Shown piece by piece: positions 39,787 to 50,233 of a stretch of 64,000 nt of DNA; within the stretch, counting starts at the first letter, position 1; the number at the start of each line of letters is the position of its first letter. The notes beneath the pieces are model-generated. The model searched no databases. It was not told the origin of the DNA and worked only from the letters and a program-made list of their open reading frames with translations. This DNA comes from Pontibacter silvestris (lineage in GTDB: Bacteria; Bacteroidota; Bacteroidia; Cytophagales; Hymenobacteraceae), in the NCBI RefSeq assembly GCF_020907275.1, contig NZ_JAJJWI010000009.1:94006-158005 (forward strand), written 5' to 3'. The position numbers and the translations under genes were made by a program.

Positions 39787-39923
39787 AGTTAAGATCATTT
39801 TACAAAACTGCCATTTTATAGGCAGCAAGAGCATTTTACGGAAAACAGTACAATTTAGGTTATATCCTAATATCTGTTTTCTTACCTGATATAGGTAATG
39901 CAGCTACCATACTATTAAGAAAG

Positions 39924-39938
39924 GTACTACTTTAGTAC
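39924..39938. promoter_or_regulatory. Palindrome GTACTA-CTT-TAGTAC, possible operator
   Basis: A perfect 6-3-6 inverted repeat, about 138 bases upstream of the small exported gene and 277 upstream of pruA. Too small to be a terminator; an operator is possible. Confidence 0.3.
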
Positions 39939-40134
39939 AACTTCGGTGAGCTATGGCCTAACACATAACTACCCCTCTTAATGAACCTATCAAATAACCT
40001 GAAGTACATGACACAGGCAATAGACAAATGCAAACACCCCATTTTCAGAAACGCGACATTTATACTATGCAACAATACAGTAGCCCTTAGCCACCAGTCT
40101 CCCCACTAATACCACTGTTTCAAAAAAAAGGCCG

Positions 40135-40142
40135 TACATTTG
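40135..40142 (+). promoter_or_regulatory. Candidate -7 box (TACATTTG) of pruA
   Basis: TACATTTG fits TAnnTTTG, 72 bases before ATG 40215. Candidate only. Confidence 0.35.
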
Positions 40143-40214
40143 TTCAGCTACCGTTTATGAGGCAGCAAACACAATTTTTATCATCTAAAATTCAGATCTG
40201 TAACTATAAAACAC

Positions 40215-41843
40215 ATGGCAACCGGATTTTTTAGAGTACCTACCCCCGTTAACGAACCCGTTCGATCTTATGCACCTGGCTCTCCTGAAAGAGCTGAGTT
40301 GCAACGCGTGTATAAAGAGTTAAAGTCCAAAGAGCTGGATGTACCTATGTACATCGGTGGCGAGGAAGTTCGCACAGGCAACACACACCCTATGCTACAG
40401 CCTCATGACCACCAGCACATTCTGGGTCAATTTCACGAAGGCGATGCGTCACATGTGGAACAAGCTATCAACGCGGCCCTTGCCGCCCGTGAAGAATGGT
40501 CTAATATGGCATGGGAGCACCGTGCCAGCATTTTTCTGAAAGCGGCTGATTTATTAGCAGGTCCCTGGAGAGCAAAGTTAAACGCGGCTACCATGTTAGG
40601 CCAGTCTAAGAATGCATACCAGGCTGAAATTGATTCTGCCTGTGAGCTCGTAGATTTCCTGCGTTTTAATGTGCAGTATGCAACAGAAATTTACCGAATG
40701 CAGCCGGAATCTTCTCCAGGTGTGTGGAACCGTATGGAACACCGCCCACTGGAGGGTTTTGTGTTTGCCTTGACGCCATTCAACTTTACTGCTATTGCCG
40801 GAAACCTGCCTACTTCTGCCGCTATGATGGGCAACGTAGTCGTGTGGAAACCAGCTTATACGCAAATTTATGCAGCTCATATGATTATGGAACTGCTAAA
40901 AGAAGCTGGCCTGCCAGACGGTGTCATCAATCTTATTTATGTTGATGGCCCAGTAGCAGGAGATGTTATCTTTAATCATGCTGACTTTGCCGGCATCCAT
41001 TTTACAGGTAGTACGGGTGTTTTTCAGAGTATATGGAAGAGCATCGGTAATAACATTCAGAAGTACAAAGCTTACCCGCGCATTGTAGGCGAAACAGGTG
41101 GTAAAGACTTTATATTAGCCCATAGAACGGCTGAAGCCAAGCCACTGGCAACTGCTATTACACGTGGCGCTTTTGAATATCAGGGCCAGAAATGCTCTGC
41201 TGCTTCCCGTGCTTATATTCCGAACAACCTTTGGGAGGAAGTGAAGCAGTATGTAATAGAAGATGTGCAATCCTTTAAAATGGGACCACCGGAAGATTTC
41301 TCTAACTTCATCAACGCAGTGATTGATGAAAAATCTTTTGATAAAATTACCCGCTACATTGACAATGCCAAGAACAGCAACGAAGTAGAGGTGATTGCCG
41401 GAGGTAACTACGACAAGTCAAAAGGCTATTTTATTGAGCCAACAGTGCTGCTTTCGCACAACCCACAGTATGTAACTATGTGTGAAGAAATTTTCGGGCC
41501 TGTTATTACGATATATGTTTATAACGAGGACAACTTTGAAGATACGCTTGAGCTGGTAAGTTCTACATCTCCTTATGGATTAACAGGTGCTATTTTCGGG
41601 CGTGACCGTTACGCCATAGAGCTAGCCACAAAAAAGCTAAGTGACTCAGCCGGTAACTTCTACATCAACGATAAGCCGACAGGCGCCGTTGTAGGACAGC
41701 AGCCATTTGGAGGCTCCCGTGCCTCAGGTACCAACGACAAAGCCGGTTCTATGCTGAACTTGCTCCGCTGGGTATCAGCCCGTTCTATTAAAGAAACGTT
41801 TGTACCACCAGTAGATTACCGCTACCCATTCATGGGAGAATAA
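40215..41843 (+). CDS. pruA: L-glutamate gamma-semialdehyde (P5C) dehydrogenase
   Basis: A 542-residue NAD-dependent aldehyde dehydrogenase for the second step of proline breakdown, giving glutamate. Catalytic Cys327 lies in GQKCSAASRAYIP and the general base Glu in IVGETGGKDF; the cofactor-binding FTGSTGVF stretch precedes them. The overall length and the ending PFMGE match the P5CDH-1 form (as in eukaryotes and Bacteroidota) rather than the PutA fusion. The proline dehydrogenase partner is not in this window. Transcribed alone and followed by a strong terminator. No lesion. Confidence 0.95.
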   Translation: MATGFFRVPTPVNEPVRSYAPGSPERAELQRVYKELKSKELDVPMYIGGEEVRTGNTHPMLQPHDHQHILGQFHEGDASHVEQAINAALAAREEWSNMAWEHRASIFLKAADLLAGPWRAKLNAATMLGQSKNAYQAEIDSACELVDFLRFNVQYATEIYRMQPESSPGVWNRMEHRPLEGFVFALTPFNFTAIAGNLPTSAAMMGNVVVWKPAYTQIYAAHMIMELLKEAGLPDGVINLIYVDGPVAGDVIFNHADFAGIHFTGSTGVFQSIWKSIGNNIQKYKAYPRIVGETGGKDFILAHRTAEAKPLATAITRGAFEYQGQKCSAASRAYIPNNLWEEVKQYVIEDVQSFKMGPPEDFSNFINAVIDEKSFDKITRYIDNAKNSNEVEVIAGGNYDKSKGYFIEPTVLLSHNPQYVTMCEEIFGPVITIYVYNEDNFEDTLELVSSTSPYGLTGAIFGRDRYAIELATKKLSDSAGNFYINDKPTGAVVGQQPFGGSRASGTNDKAGSMLNLLRWVSARSIKETFVPPVDYRYPFMGE

Positions 41844-41874
41844 GAATGCAGTTTTGATTTATTCTAAATTACTG

Positions 41875-41904
41875 AACCACACCTAAATAAGGTGTGGTTT
41901 TTTT
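41875..41904 (+). terminator. Intrinsic terminator of pruA
   Basis: AACCACACCT-AAATA-AGGTGTGGTT followed by a T-tract, 31 bases after the stop. Confidence 0.9.
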
Positions 41905-42062
41905 GTTTTTGTTGTATCTATTTATTTTTATTTACAAAGTCAACACCACAGTAGCTCTTTAGCAAAACAAAGGCTAAACATCAAATACAAAATACATTGC
42001 CTATTCTCAATATTATTAATTACAGCTAATTTAAGCTATTAAATTTTAAACTCAGCAAACCT

Positions 42063-42443
42063 ATGGAACCAACTGCTAACCAGTATGTGCCCTCAGATTA
42101 CCTACCCGTTTTAATCCAGTTTATAGCAGCCCTAGGGTTTGTAGTGGTAACGCTACTGGTAACGCACCTGATTGGGCCAAAACGCAGAAGCAAGGTGAAA
42201 GACCATGCTTGGGAATGTGGTGTAGAACCTGTTGGTGATGCACGCACTCCTATCTCATATAAGTACTTTATGACAGCCATTCTCTTTGTGCTATTTGATG
42301 TGGAAATTATCTTCCTTTACCCATGGGCTGTAAACTTCAGGAGCTTTGGTTTAGAAGGATTTTTACAAATGCTCGTTTTTATGGGCTTATTACTGGCAGG
42401 TTTCTTCTATATACTAAAGAAGGGAATTCTGAAGTGGGAATAA
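42063..42443 (+). CDS. nuoA: NADH:quinone oxidoreductase subunit A
   Basis: 126 residues, three membrane helices (LIQFIAALGFVVVTLLVTHLI, FMTAILFVLFDVEIIFLYPW, LVFMGLLLAGFFYILK). The acidic FDVEIIFLYPWA segment and the KDHAWECGVEP loop are conserved in complex I subunit A/ND3, at the junction of the quinone site and the proton path. First gene of the nuo cluster, in normal order; nuoB follows 76 bases later. Confidence 0.95.
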   Translation: MEPTANQYVPSDYLPVLIQFIAALGFVVVTLLVTHLIGPKRRSKVKDHAWECGVEPVGDARTPISYKYFMTAILFVLFDVEIIFLYPWAVNFRSFGLEGFLQMLVFMGLLLAGFFYILKKGILKWE

Positions 42444-42519
42444 ACTTTAAACTTTTAATAGCTAGCGATTGTTCGTTAGAACAAGAAAATTACTATCTTA
42501 GCAGTTAAAGGATTTTGGT

Positions 42520-43074
42520 ATGAGTAATTCAAATAAGGCTATAAAAATGGTGGATGCTCCTGAAGGTTATTCAGGAGCAGGATTCTTTGCGACTTCCTTA
42601 GAGAAAGTAATTGGACTGGCTCGTGCCAACTCACTTTGGCCCCTGCCTTTTGCTACTTCCTGCTGTGGTATCGAATACATGGCTACGATGGGAGCTAATT
42701 ATGATATTTCCCGTTTTGGTTCGGAGCGGATGAGCTTTTCGCCCCGCCAGGCAGATGTATTGATGGTAATGGGAACAATTGCCAAGAAAATGGGGCCTAT
42801 AGTAAAACAGGTATACGAGCAAATGGCCGAGCCGAGGTGGGTAATAGCTGTTGGCGCCTGTGCCTCCTCTGGAGGAATATTCGATACCTATTCTGTGCTG
42901 CAGGGCATAGACCGTATAGTGCCTGTAGATGTTTATGTACCAGGCTGCCCACCGCGCCCAGAACAGATACTGGAAGGGCTCATGCGTGTGCAGGATTTAG
43001 CAAGGAACGAATCATTACGCCGCCGCAATACACCAGAATACCAGGCTTTGTTAGACTCTTATAACATAAAATAA
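42520..43074 (+). CDS. nuoB: NADH:quinone oxidoreductase subunit B
   Basis: 184 residues carrying the terminal [4Fe-4S] cluster N2 that reduces quinone. Ligands: Cys48 and Cys49 in [10 protein letters not shown], Cys114 in GACASSGG and Cys143 in PGCPPRPE. It sits in the hydrophilic arm against the membrane. Followed by nuoC after only 5 bases, so these are surely co-transcribed. Confidence 0.97.
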   Translation: MSNSNKAIKMVDAPEGYSGAGFFATSLEKVIGLARANSLWPLPFATSCCGIEYMATMGANYDISRFGSERMSFSPRQADVLMVMGTIAKKMGPIVKQVYEQMAEPRWVIAVGACASSGGIFDTYSVLQGIDRIVPVDVYVPGCPPRPEQILEGLMRVQDLARNESLRRRNTPEYQALLDSYNIK

Positions 43075-43079
43075 GCAGC

Positions 43080-43586
43080 ATGACACTCACGAATGATTAC
43101 GTGCTTGACAAAATAACTGTACAGTTTGGCGAGGATGCCATCTGGGGTGCTTACACCCCGGATGGCATTATGACCATCTTTACCAACAGAGAGTCGGTTG
43201 TGGAACTAATACAATACCTACACAACGACGAGGAACTGCAAATCCGTTTTCTGACTACCTTATGTGGCATTCATTATCCGGAACAGAAAGACAGGGAGCT
43301 TTGTGTGATGTACCAGTTACACAGCCTACGCCATAACTACCGCATCCGCATTAAGGTTGCGCTTCCTGCAACAGATCCTGTAATGCCTACCCTAACTAAG
43401 CTTTACGCTACAGCTAACTGGATGGAACGGGAGGCTTTTGACTTCTACGGCATTCAGTTTACAGGGCACCCTAACCTTATCCGTATTCTTAATGTGGAGG
43501 ATATGGAGTACCACCCAATGCTGAAGCAGTACCCTCTGGAAGACCAGACAAGGGAAGATAAAGTGGACACATACTTCGGACGTTAA
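43080..43586 (+). CDS. nuoC: NADH:quinone oxidoreductase subunit C
   Basis: 168 residues of the 30-kDa subunit family: FLTTLCGIHYPEQKDRELCV, YRIRIKVALPATDPVMPT, and the signature ANWMEREAFDFYGIQFTGHPNLIRIL (complex I 30-kDa motif). Separate from nuoD, unlike the NuoCD fusion of enterobacteria. Hydrophilic arm. The end EDQTREDKVDTYFGR is typical of Bacteroidota. Confidence 0.95.
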   Translation: MTLTNDYVLDKITVQFGEDAIWGAYTPDGIMTIFTNRESVVELIQYLHNDEELQIRFLTTLCGIHYPEQKDRELCVMYQLHSLRHNYRIRIKVALPATDPVMPTLTKLYATANWMEREAFDFYGIQFTGHPNLIRILNVEDMEYHPMLKQYPLEDQTREDKVDTYFGR

Positions 43587-43629
43587 GCATCCTGCTAATA
43601 GATAGAAATCACCCGGCAACCCTACTACA

Positions 43630-44880
43630 ATGGAGACTGAAACAAAACAAGCTGAGCTGGACAGACCTCAAAAGGTTCGCGGGGCTCAGGAGCTTAAACG
43701 GCAAGACGAGCAGGAAAAACAGCTGACCACGCTAAACCTAGGCCCAACACACCCGGCAACGCATGGTATTTTCCAGAACATACTCCAGATGGATGGTGAG
43801 AAGATTGTTTCTTCTGAAGCCACTATCGGATATATCCACCGGGCTTTTGAAAAAATTGCTGAGCGTCGTCCGTTTTACCAGATCACGCCGCTCACCGACC
43901 GCATGAACTACTGCTCTTCTCCCATCAATAACATGGGCTATCATATGACAGTAGAAAAACTGTTAGGCATTACGGTACCAAAGCGGGCACAATATATTAG
44001 GGTGATTATGATGGAACTGGCCCGCATTGCCGACCACCTGATCTGTAATGGTGTAATTGGTGTAGACTCTGGTGCCCTAACTGGTTTCCTGTACGTGATG
44101 CAGTACCGCGAAAAGATATATGATATTTACGAAGAAGTTTGCGGAGCCCGCCTGACTACGAACATGGGGCGTATCGGGGGCATGGAACGCGACCTTTCAC
44201 CTAGGGCAATCAGTTTGATAAAGGAGTTTCTGAAAGACTTCCCTAAAGTATTTGCCGAGTTTGAAAGGATGCTGAACCGTAACCGCATTTTTATAGACAG
44301 AACAGAAGGTGTAGGAGGCATTTCTGCCGAGCGTGCCCTTAACTATGGTTTTACAGGTCCTAACCTGCGTGCTGCCGGCGTCGATTACGATGCACGAGTC
44401 ATGAACCCCTACTCTTCTTACGAAGACTTTGAGTTTGATATACCAGTCGGTACGAAAGGAGATATTTATGATCGCTTTCGGGTACGGAACGAAGAAGTAT
44501 GGCAGAGCGTGCGTATTGTAGAGCAGGCTGTCAACAACTTACCGGAAGGGTCTTACCACGCCGATGCGCCACATTACTACCTTCCGCCTAAGCAGGAAGT
44601 GTACCGCAATATGGAGGCGCTGATCTATCACTTTAAAATTGTAATGGGAGAAATAGATGCACCTGCTGGTGAGGTGTACCATTCTGTAGAAGGTGGTAAC
44701 GGTGAGCTTGGCTTCTACCTTATCAGCGACGGTGGCCGCTCTCCATACAGGCTGCACTTCCGCAGACCTTGCTTCATTTATTATCAGGCTTACGGTGAGC
44801 TTATCAAGGGCAGTAACCTTTCTGATGCTATCCTGACCTTAAGTAGTTTGAATGTAATTGCTGGGGAACTGGACGCCTAA
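43630..44880 (+). CDS. nuoD: NADH:quinone oxidoreductase subunit D
   Basis: 416 residues of the 49-kDa subunit, homologous to hydrogenase large subunits but without nickel ligands. Key stretches: [13 protein letters not shown] (His near the quinone), [34 protein letters not shown] and PIDA-like [20 protein letters not shown]. The N-terminus starts with an extra Glu/Lys/Gln-rich segment of about 30 residues. Forms the quinone chamber with NuoB. Confidence 0.96.
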   Translation: METETKQAELDRPQKVRGAQELKRQDEQEKQLTTLNLGPTHPATHGIFQNILQMDGEKIVSSEATIGYIHRAFEKIAERRPFYQITPLTDRMNYCSSPINNMGYHMTVEKLLGITVPKRAQYIRVIMMELARIADHLICNGVIGVDSGALTGFLYVMQYREKIYDIYEEVCGARLTTNMGRIGGMERDLSPRAISLIKEFLKDFPKVFAEFERMLNRNRIFIDRTEGVGGISAERALNYGFTGPNLRAAGVDYDARVMNPYSSYEDFEFDIPVGTKGDIYDRFRVRNEEVWQSVRIVEQAVNNLPEGSYHADAPHYYLPPKQEVYRNMEALIYHFKIVMGEIDAPAGEVYHSVEGGNGELGFYLISDGGRSPYRLHFRRPCFIYYQAYGELIKGSNLSDAILTLSSLNVIAGELDA

Positions 44881-44941
44881 TATCATTAATTAGAACAACC
44901 ATTATCAGTCATAGATTATTATTAACGGATAAACGCACAAG

Positions 44942-45502
44942 ATGGCAGAGACTACAAACGAAGTAAAGTTTTCTGATGCGGCTATGGCCGACATTCAGCG
45001 TTATGTCAGTCATTATCCGGAGGGGTGGCAGAAATCTGCTATTCTTCCTGTACTACATATTGCACAAGCAGAATTTGGTGGTTGGGTAAGCCCGGAAGTG
45101 ATGGACAAAGTCGCCGAGCTGCTTAACATTACTCCCATTGAAGTATATGAAGTAGCCACTTTTTATACCATGTTTAACCTGAAACCAGTAGGCAGGCATG
45201 TACTGGAAGTTTGCCGCACAGGCCCTTGTTGTCTGCGCGGAGCCGACCAGATGATTGAGACGCTAAAGCAGAAGCTGAATATTACAGAGGGCGAAACCAC
45301 AGCAGATGGCATGTTTACTTTGAAAACAGTTGAATGCCTGGCTTCATGTGGAACAGGCCCGATGCTACAGGTGCGGGAGAAGTACTATGAGAACTTGGAT
45401 AGTGAAGAACGTGTAGATGCTTTTCTTGAAATGATGCGCCAATCGGAAGTAGAAACACCATTTCACAAGGCAATTTATCAGCATAAAGCCCAAGGGCTAT
45501 AA
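44942..45502 (+). CDS. nuoE: NADH:quinone oxidoreductase subunit E
   Basis: 186 residues with a thioredoxin-like [2Fe-2S] (N1a) site: Cys91 and Cys96 in CRTGPCCLRG, Cys132 and Cys136 in CLASCGTGP, all present. Part of the NADH-dehydrogenase module with NuoF and NuoG. 61 bases after nuoD and 37 before nuoF. Confidence 0.96.
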   Translation: MAETTNEVKFSDAAMADIQRYVSHYPEGWQKSAILPVLHIAQAEFGGWVSPEVMDKVAELLNITPIEVYEVATFYTMFNLKPVGRHVLEVCRTGPCCLRGADQMIETLKQKLNITEGETTADGMFTLKTVECLASCGTGPMLQVREKYYENLDSEERVDAFLEMMRQSEVETPFHKAIYQHKAQGL

Positions 45503-45539
45503 CAAAAGCTACTGTTAACCTAGAAAGACATCCTGCTTT

Positions 45540-46886
45540 ATGGGAATTAAAATATTGACCGAACACATAAACGTACTTGGTATTGAGAAACTGGAGGTCT
45601 ATCGAAAACATGGCGGTTATCGCTCTGTAGAGAAAGCCCTTAAAACAATGACACCAGAAGAAGTTGTGGAGGAAGTAAAAACAGCTGGTTTGCGAGGTCG
45701 TGGTGGTGCAGGCTTTCCTGCCGGTATGAAGTGGAGCTTTTTGGCTAAACCAGAAGGTGTGCCACGCTACTTGGTTTGTAATGCCGATGAGTCAGAACCA
45801 GGCACTTTCAAGGATCGCTACTTTATGGAGCGTACGCCACACTCGTTAATAGAAGGGATGATCACGTCCAGTTATGCTCTGGGCGCCAATACTTCCTATA
45901 TCTACATACGGGGTGAACTGATGTTTATTCTGCGCATTTTGGAAAAAGCCATTGCAGAAGCCTATGCAGCGGGTTTGCTGGGCAAAAACATATTAGGTTC
46001 AGGCTATGACCTTGACCTGCATGTACACCCTGGTGGTGGCGCTTATATATGTGGTGAGGAAACCGCTTTGCTGGAGTCTTTAGAAGGTAAACGCGGTAAC
46101 CCACGTAATAAGCCTCCTTTCCCGGCAGTAAAAGGTCTGTTTGCCAGCCCTACTGTGGTGAACAATGTCGAGACTATCTCATCTGTGCCCTGGATTGTGA
46201 ATAACACAGGGGCAGAATACGCCAAAATAGGAGTAGGCCGCAGTACAGGCACTAAGATGATATCTGCCAGTGGCAACATTAATAACCCTGGCGTTTACGA
46301 AATTGAGCTGGGTGTTCCGGTAGAGGAGTTTATTTATTCTGATGAATACTGCGGTGGCATCTGGAAAGGAAGGGAGTTGAAAGCAGTTGTTCCGGGTGGT
46401 AGCTCTGTTCCTATTTTGCCTAAGGAGCTTATCTTAAAAACAGCTGCCGGTGAGCATCGCCTGATGTCTTACGAGTCTCTTTCAGAAGGTGGTTTTGTGA
46501 CAGGCTCTATGATGGGTTCGGGTGCTTTTATTGTCTTTGATGAAGAACAGTGCATAGTGCGTAATACGTGGAACTATGCCCGCTTCTATCATCATGAATC
46601 CTGCGGCCAATGCAGCCCGTGCCGCGAAGGAACAGGCTGGATGGAAAAAGTACTGCACCGCATCGAACATGGCCATGGGCATCAGCAGGACATTGACTTG
46701 CTGGTAAGTGTCGCCAAGCAGATAGAGGGCAACACGATCTGCCCATTAGGCGACGCGGCAGCCTGGCCCGTAGCCGCTGCTATCCGTCATTTCCGCGATG
46801 AGTTTGAGTGGCATATCAGGTACCCGAAAGAAGCCACAGCCCAGGGTGCTGTATATAGAGGCCAGCTTACGACAGTAGAAGTTTAA
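45540..46886 (+). CDS. nuoF: NADH:quinone oxidoreductase subunit F
   Basis: 448 residues, the 51-kDa NADH- and FMN-binding subunit. NADH/FMN site: GLRGRGGAGFPAGMKW and CNADESEPGTFKDR; YICGEETALLES follows. The [4Fe-4S] N3 cluster ligands are in ESCGQCSPCREG, with the fourth Cys in NTICPLGD. Entry point for electrons. A gap of about 200 bases before nuoG has no gene. Confidence 0.97.
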   Translation: MGIKILTEHINVLGIEKLEVYRKHGGYRSVEKALKTMTPEEVVEEVKTAGLRGRGGAGFPAGMKWSFLAKPEGVPRYLVCNADESEPGTFKDRYFMERTPHSLIEGMITSSYALGANTSYIYIRGELMFILRILEKAIAEAYAAGLLGKNILGSGYDLDLHVHPGGGAYICGEETALLESLEGKRGNPRNKPPFPAVKGLFASPTVVNNVETISSVPWIVNNTGAEYAKIGVGRSTGTKMISASGNINNPGVYEIELGVPVEEFIYSDEYCGGIWKGRELKAVVPGGSSVPILPKELILKTAAGEHRLMSYESLSEGGFVTGSMMGSGAFIVFDEEQCIVRNTWNYARFYHHESCGQCSPCREGTGWMEKVLHRIEHGHGHQQDIDLLVSVAKQIEGNTICPLGDAAAWPVAAAIRHFRDEFEWHIRYPKEATAQGAVYRGQLTTVEV

Positions 46887-47093
46887 AAATATTTGACGCT
46901 AGATCTTAGACCTTGCTTTTGATTATCTGAATTTAAAATATAAGCAGAGGCAATAAATTCCCCGCCTTGACAAGGAGAGAATGATTAAACCAAAGCGTCT
47001 CAAGGAATAGAGAAAGCTCCTAATTTACAGTGTAAAGGTTTGAGGTCCTGCTATCTTGCAAGAAACAAACAACAACAAACGAATAACGGAATA

Positions 47094-48074
47094 ATGGCTA
47101 AAGTAACAATAGACGGCGTTGAGATAGAGGTAGAAGATGGTAGCACCATCTTACAGGCTGCCCGAAAAATAGGAGGCCATGTGGTGCCACCTGCCATGTG
47201 TTATTACGGACCGTTGAAAGGCAGTGGTGGCAAGTGCCGTGTGTGCCTGGTTAAGGTAACACAAGGCTCTACGAAAGATCCGCGCCCTATGCCTAAGCTC
47301 GTGGCCTCCTGCATCACACAGGTACAGGATGGTATGGTGGTAGAAAACTCCACAAACGAAAATGTTTTGACCGCCCGCAAGGGTATTGTGGAAATGCTAC
47401 TGATCAACCACCCGCTGGATTGCCCTGTATGCGACCAGGCTGGCGAATGCAACCTGCAGGACCTTTCTTTTGAGCATGGTGTCAGTGCCACCCGCTATGA
47501 AGAAGAAAGACGCACGTTCAATAAAGTAGACCTTGGTCCTTATATACAGTTGCACATGACCCGATGCATTCTCTGCTACCGCTGTGTTTATACCGCTGAT
47601 CAGATTGCCGGTAAGCGCGTGCATGGTGTATTAGGTCGTGGTGATACCGCTGAAATAGGCACTTACATTGAAAACGTAGTCGATCAGGATTTCTCAGGCA
47701 ATGTGATTGATGTTTGCCCGGTAGGAGCCCTGACAGATAAAACCTTCCGCTTTAAAAACCGTGTGTGGTTTACCAAACCATTAGACGCGCACCGCAACTG
47801 CCCTACCTGCAGCGGAAAAGTGTCACTCTGGACGCGTGGCAACCAGGTACTGCGTGTAACTGCCCGCAAAGACAAGTATAACGAGGTAGAGGAATTTATA
47901 TGCAACACCTGCCGCTTTGACAAAAAAGAAATGAGCGACTGGACTATTGAAGGCCCTCGCCACATAGACAGAGGTTCGGTTATTTCTGCAAACCATTACG
48001 AGTTACCTGTGGTAAATGTGCCGATAGTACCAAACCTGCCTAAATCTATTAGAACAAGCCTGCAAAAAAACTAA
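47094..48074 (+). CDS. nuoG: NADH:quinone oxidoreductase subunit G (short form)
   Basis: 326 residues from ATG 47094, chosen because MAKVTIDGVEIEVEDG starts the ferredoxin fold; an in-frame start 54 bases upstream adds a non-conserved tail. Ligands for [2Fe-2S] N1b (CYYGPLKGSGGKCRVCLVKV ... ASC), for N5 (HPLDCPVCDQAGECNLQ) and N4 (CILCYRCVY ... VCPVGAL) are present. The molybdopterin-oxidoreductase-like C-terminal domain (about 550 residues in E. coli) is absent; instead the chain ends after two Cys pairs (NCPTCSGK; CNTCRF). This short form is, as far as I recall, normal in Bacteroidota. The stop is 3 bases before nuoH. Confidence 0.93.
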   Translation: MAKVTIDGVEIEVEDGSTILQAARKIGGHVVPPAMCYYGPLKGSGGKCRVCLVKVTQGSTKDPRPMPKLVASCITQVQDGMVVENSTNENVLTARKGIVEMLLINHPLDCPVCDQAGECNLQDLSFEHGVSATRYEEERRTFNKVDLGPYIQLHMTRCILCYRCVYTADQIAGKRVHGVLGRGDTAEIGTYIENVVDQDFSGNVIDVCPVGALTDKTFRFKNRVWFTKPLDAHRNCPTCSGKVSLWTRGNQVLRVTARKDKYNEVEEFICNTCRFDKKEMSDWTIEGPRHIDRGSVISANHYELPVVNVPIVPNLPKSIRTSLQKN

Positions 48075-48077
48075 GCT

Positions 48078-49133
48078 ATGGAGCCTGTAGACCTAATTTA
48101 TAAAGCGATATACATCCTGTCCATCTTCGGCGTTACGCTTTTGATTGCCACTTACTCTACTTATGCAGAACGTAAAGTAGCTGCTTTTATACAAGACCGT
48201 ATCGGTCCGAACAGAGCTGGTCCTTTTGGTTTGCTGCAACCATTAGCCGATGCAGGCAAAATGTTCTTTAAAGAAGAGTTTATTCCTGCTAATTCAAACA
48301 GAGCCTTGTTCATATTAGGTCCGGGCATCGCCATGCTTATTGCCTGTATGTCCAGTGCTGTCATTCCTTTTGGTGATATGTTGTTAGTCGGCGGCAGAGA
48401 AGTATACCTGCAGGCTATTGAAGTAAACATCGGGATGCTGTACGTGTTTGGCGTAGTTTCTTTGGGTGTTTATGGTTTGATGATCGGAGGTTGGGCCTCT
48501 AACAATAAATTTTCTTTACTAGGCGCTATTCGTGCTGCTTCGCAAAACATCAGCTATGAATTGGCTATGGGACTTGCTATCATTGCTATTCTGATGATTT
48601 CAGGTTCCTTGTCTTTAAGAGAGATAGCGGCACAACAGGTAGGGTTTAACTGGAATATTTGGTATCAGCCACTTGGCTTCCTTATCTTTTTAGTATGCGC
48701 TTTTGCCGAAACCAACCGGGCACCTTTTGACTTGCCGGAGTGTGAGACAGAACTAATAGGTGGCTACCACACCGAATTCAGTTCCATGAAACTGGGGTTA
48801 TATCTGTTTGCAGAATATATCAACATATTTGTAGCTTCAGCAGTGATGGCCACGCTGTACTTTGGCGCTTATAACTTCCCCTTTATGGAAAACCTACGTG
48901 CTGCCATCGATGATCCGGTTACAGCTAACAATGTGGTTACTATAGTAGGCTTAGTCGTGATGTTTGCCAAAATCTTCTTCTTTATCTTCTTCTTTATGTG
49001 GGTTCGCTGGACGCTGCCACGCTTCCGTTACGACCAATTAATGAAGTTAGGCTGGCAAATCTTGATTCCGCTTTCTATCCTGAACATCATCCTGACAGGC
49101 GGCGGTATCCTGCTGAAAGAAAACTTATTTTAA
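48078..49133 (+). CDS. nuoH: NADH:quinone oxidoreductase subunit H
   Basis: 351 residues, about eight membrane helices. Conserved loops: YAERKVAAFIQDRIGPNRAGP and FAETNRAPFDLPECETELIGG, the latter lining the quinone entrance. Links the hydrophilic arm to the membrane arm. Confidence 0.97.
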   Translation: MEPVDLIYKAIYILSIFGVTLLIATYSTYAERKVAAFIQDRIGPNRAGPFGLLQPLADAGKMFFKEEFIPANSNRALFILGPGIAMLIACMSSAVIPFGDMLLVGGREVYLQAIEVNIGMLYVFGVVSLGVYGLMIGGWASNNKFSLLGAIRAASQNISYELAMGLAIIAILMISGSLSLREIAAQQVGFNWNIWYQPLGFLIFLVCAFAETNRAPFDLPECETELIGGYHTEFSSMKLGLYLFAEYINIFVASAVMATLYFGAYNFPFMENLRAAIDDPVTANNVVTIVGLVVMFAKIFFFIFFFMWVRWTLPRFRYDQLMKLGWQILIPLSILNIILTGGGILLKENLF

Positions 49134-49194
49134 ACAGTATTGCCAGGTATTGAGAAAGTGAAGACTGAAAGGCAGTACTTAAATTAAGAAAGAA

Positions 49195-49707
49195 ATGGAA
49201 CCACTAACCAACAGAAGAAAGAAAATTGAAAAGCAGGAGATGACATTGTCAGAGAAGATGTACATTCCAGCTATTACGCAAGGCCTTTCTATTACGTTAA
49301 AACACTTCTTCAAAACGAAGAAAGCAACGATACAGTATCCGGAAGAAATTCGCCCACGCAGTGATGTCTGGCGAGGCTTGCATGTACTGAAACGCGATGA
49401 GCAAGGGCGTGAACGTTGTACGGCCTGTGGCTTATGCGCAGTTGCCTGCCCGGCTGAAGCTATTACAATGACAGCTGGTGAAAGAAAAAGCGGCGAAGAG
49501 AATCTATACCGGGAGGAGAAGTACGCCGTTACTTACGAGGTAAACATGCTTCGCTGTATTTTCTGCGGACTTTGCGAGGAAGCATGCCCTAAAGCAGCTA
49601 TTTTTTTACAAGACGATAAAATTGCACCGGCCCGTTACGAACGTGCTGAGTTTATTTATGGCAAAGACCGTTTGGTAGAGCCTTTAAAGGCAACTGAAAC
49701 AAAATAA
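49195..49707 (+). CDS. nuoI: NADH:quinone oxidoreductase subunit I
   Basis: 170 residues with two [4Fe-4S] ferredoxin motifs: CTACGLCAVACP and CIFCGLCEEACP (clusters N6a and N6b). The N-terminal amphipathic helix (YIPAITQGLSITLKHFF) anchors it at the membrane. The next gene starts 5 bases after the stop. Confidence 0.97.
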   Translation: MEPLTNRRKKIEKQEMTLSEKMYIPAITQGLSITLKHFFKTKKATIQYPEEIRPRSDVWRGLHVLKRDEQGRERCTACGLCAVACPAEAITMTAGERKSGEENLYREEKYAVTYEVNMLRCIFCGLCEEACPKAAIFLQDDKIAPARYERAEFIYGKDRLVEPLKATETK

Positions 49708-49712
49708 CTCCG

Positions 49713-50228
49713 ATGACAGAGAACCTGTTTTATTTCCTTTCTTCGCTTACACTGCTTTGCGCCCTGATGGTGGTTATTTCAAAGAATCCGGTACATAGCG
49801 TCTTATTCCTGATTATTACGTTCTTCACTATATCAGGTCACTACATTCTGTTAAATGCGCAGTTTTTGGCAGCAGTTAACATTATTGTGTATGCAGGAGC
49901 CATTATGGTTTTATTCCTTTTCGTGATCATGTTCCTTAACATGGGCAAAGAGAAAGAGACCATCAAAACCTCTACCATGAGCAAAGTAGCAGGTACTATA
50001 GCTGGAGGTTTGTTGTTTGTTGTAATGATTGCAGCACTGAAAGATGCTGATGTAGTGGGCTACAACCCTGACACCTATACATCGCAGACAGGTATGGTAG
50101 AGAGTTTAGGATCTGTACTGTTCCGTGACTACCTCTTACCTTTTGAGCTTGCCTCTATTCTATTTTTAGTAGCGATGGTGGGTGCAGTTATGTTAGGTAA
50201 GAAAGAAGCAGGAGAGCAGCATTTTTAA
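49713..50228 (+). CDS. nuoJ: NADH:quinone oxidoreductase subunit J
   Basis: 171 residues, five membrane helices. The pi-bulge region motif VNIIVYAGAIMVLFLFVIMF of ND6/NuoJ is present. Here the run of co-directional genes is broken: nuoK does not follow for about 1.4 kb because an opposite-strand gene lies between. A hairpin sits directly after the stop. Confidence 0.95.
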   Translation: MTENLFYFLSSLTLLCALMVVISKNPVHSVLFLIITFFTISGHYILLNAQFLAAVNIIVYAGAIMVLFLFVIMFLNMGKEKETIKTSTMSKVAGTIAGGLLFVVMIAALKDADVVGYNPDTYTSQTGMVESLGSVLFRDYLLPFELASILFLVAMVGAVMLGKKEAGEQHF

Positions 50229-50233
50229 AAGAT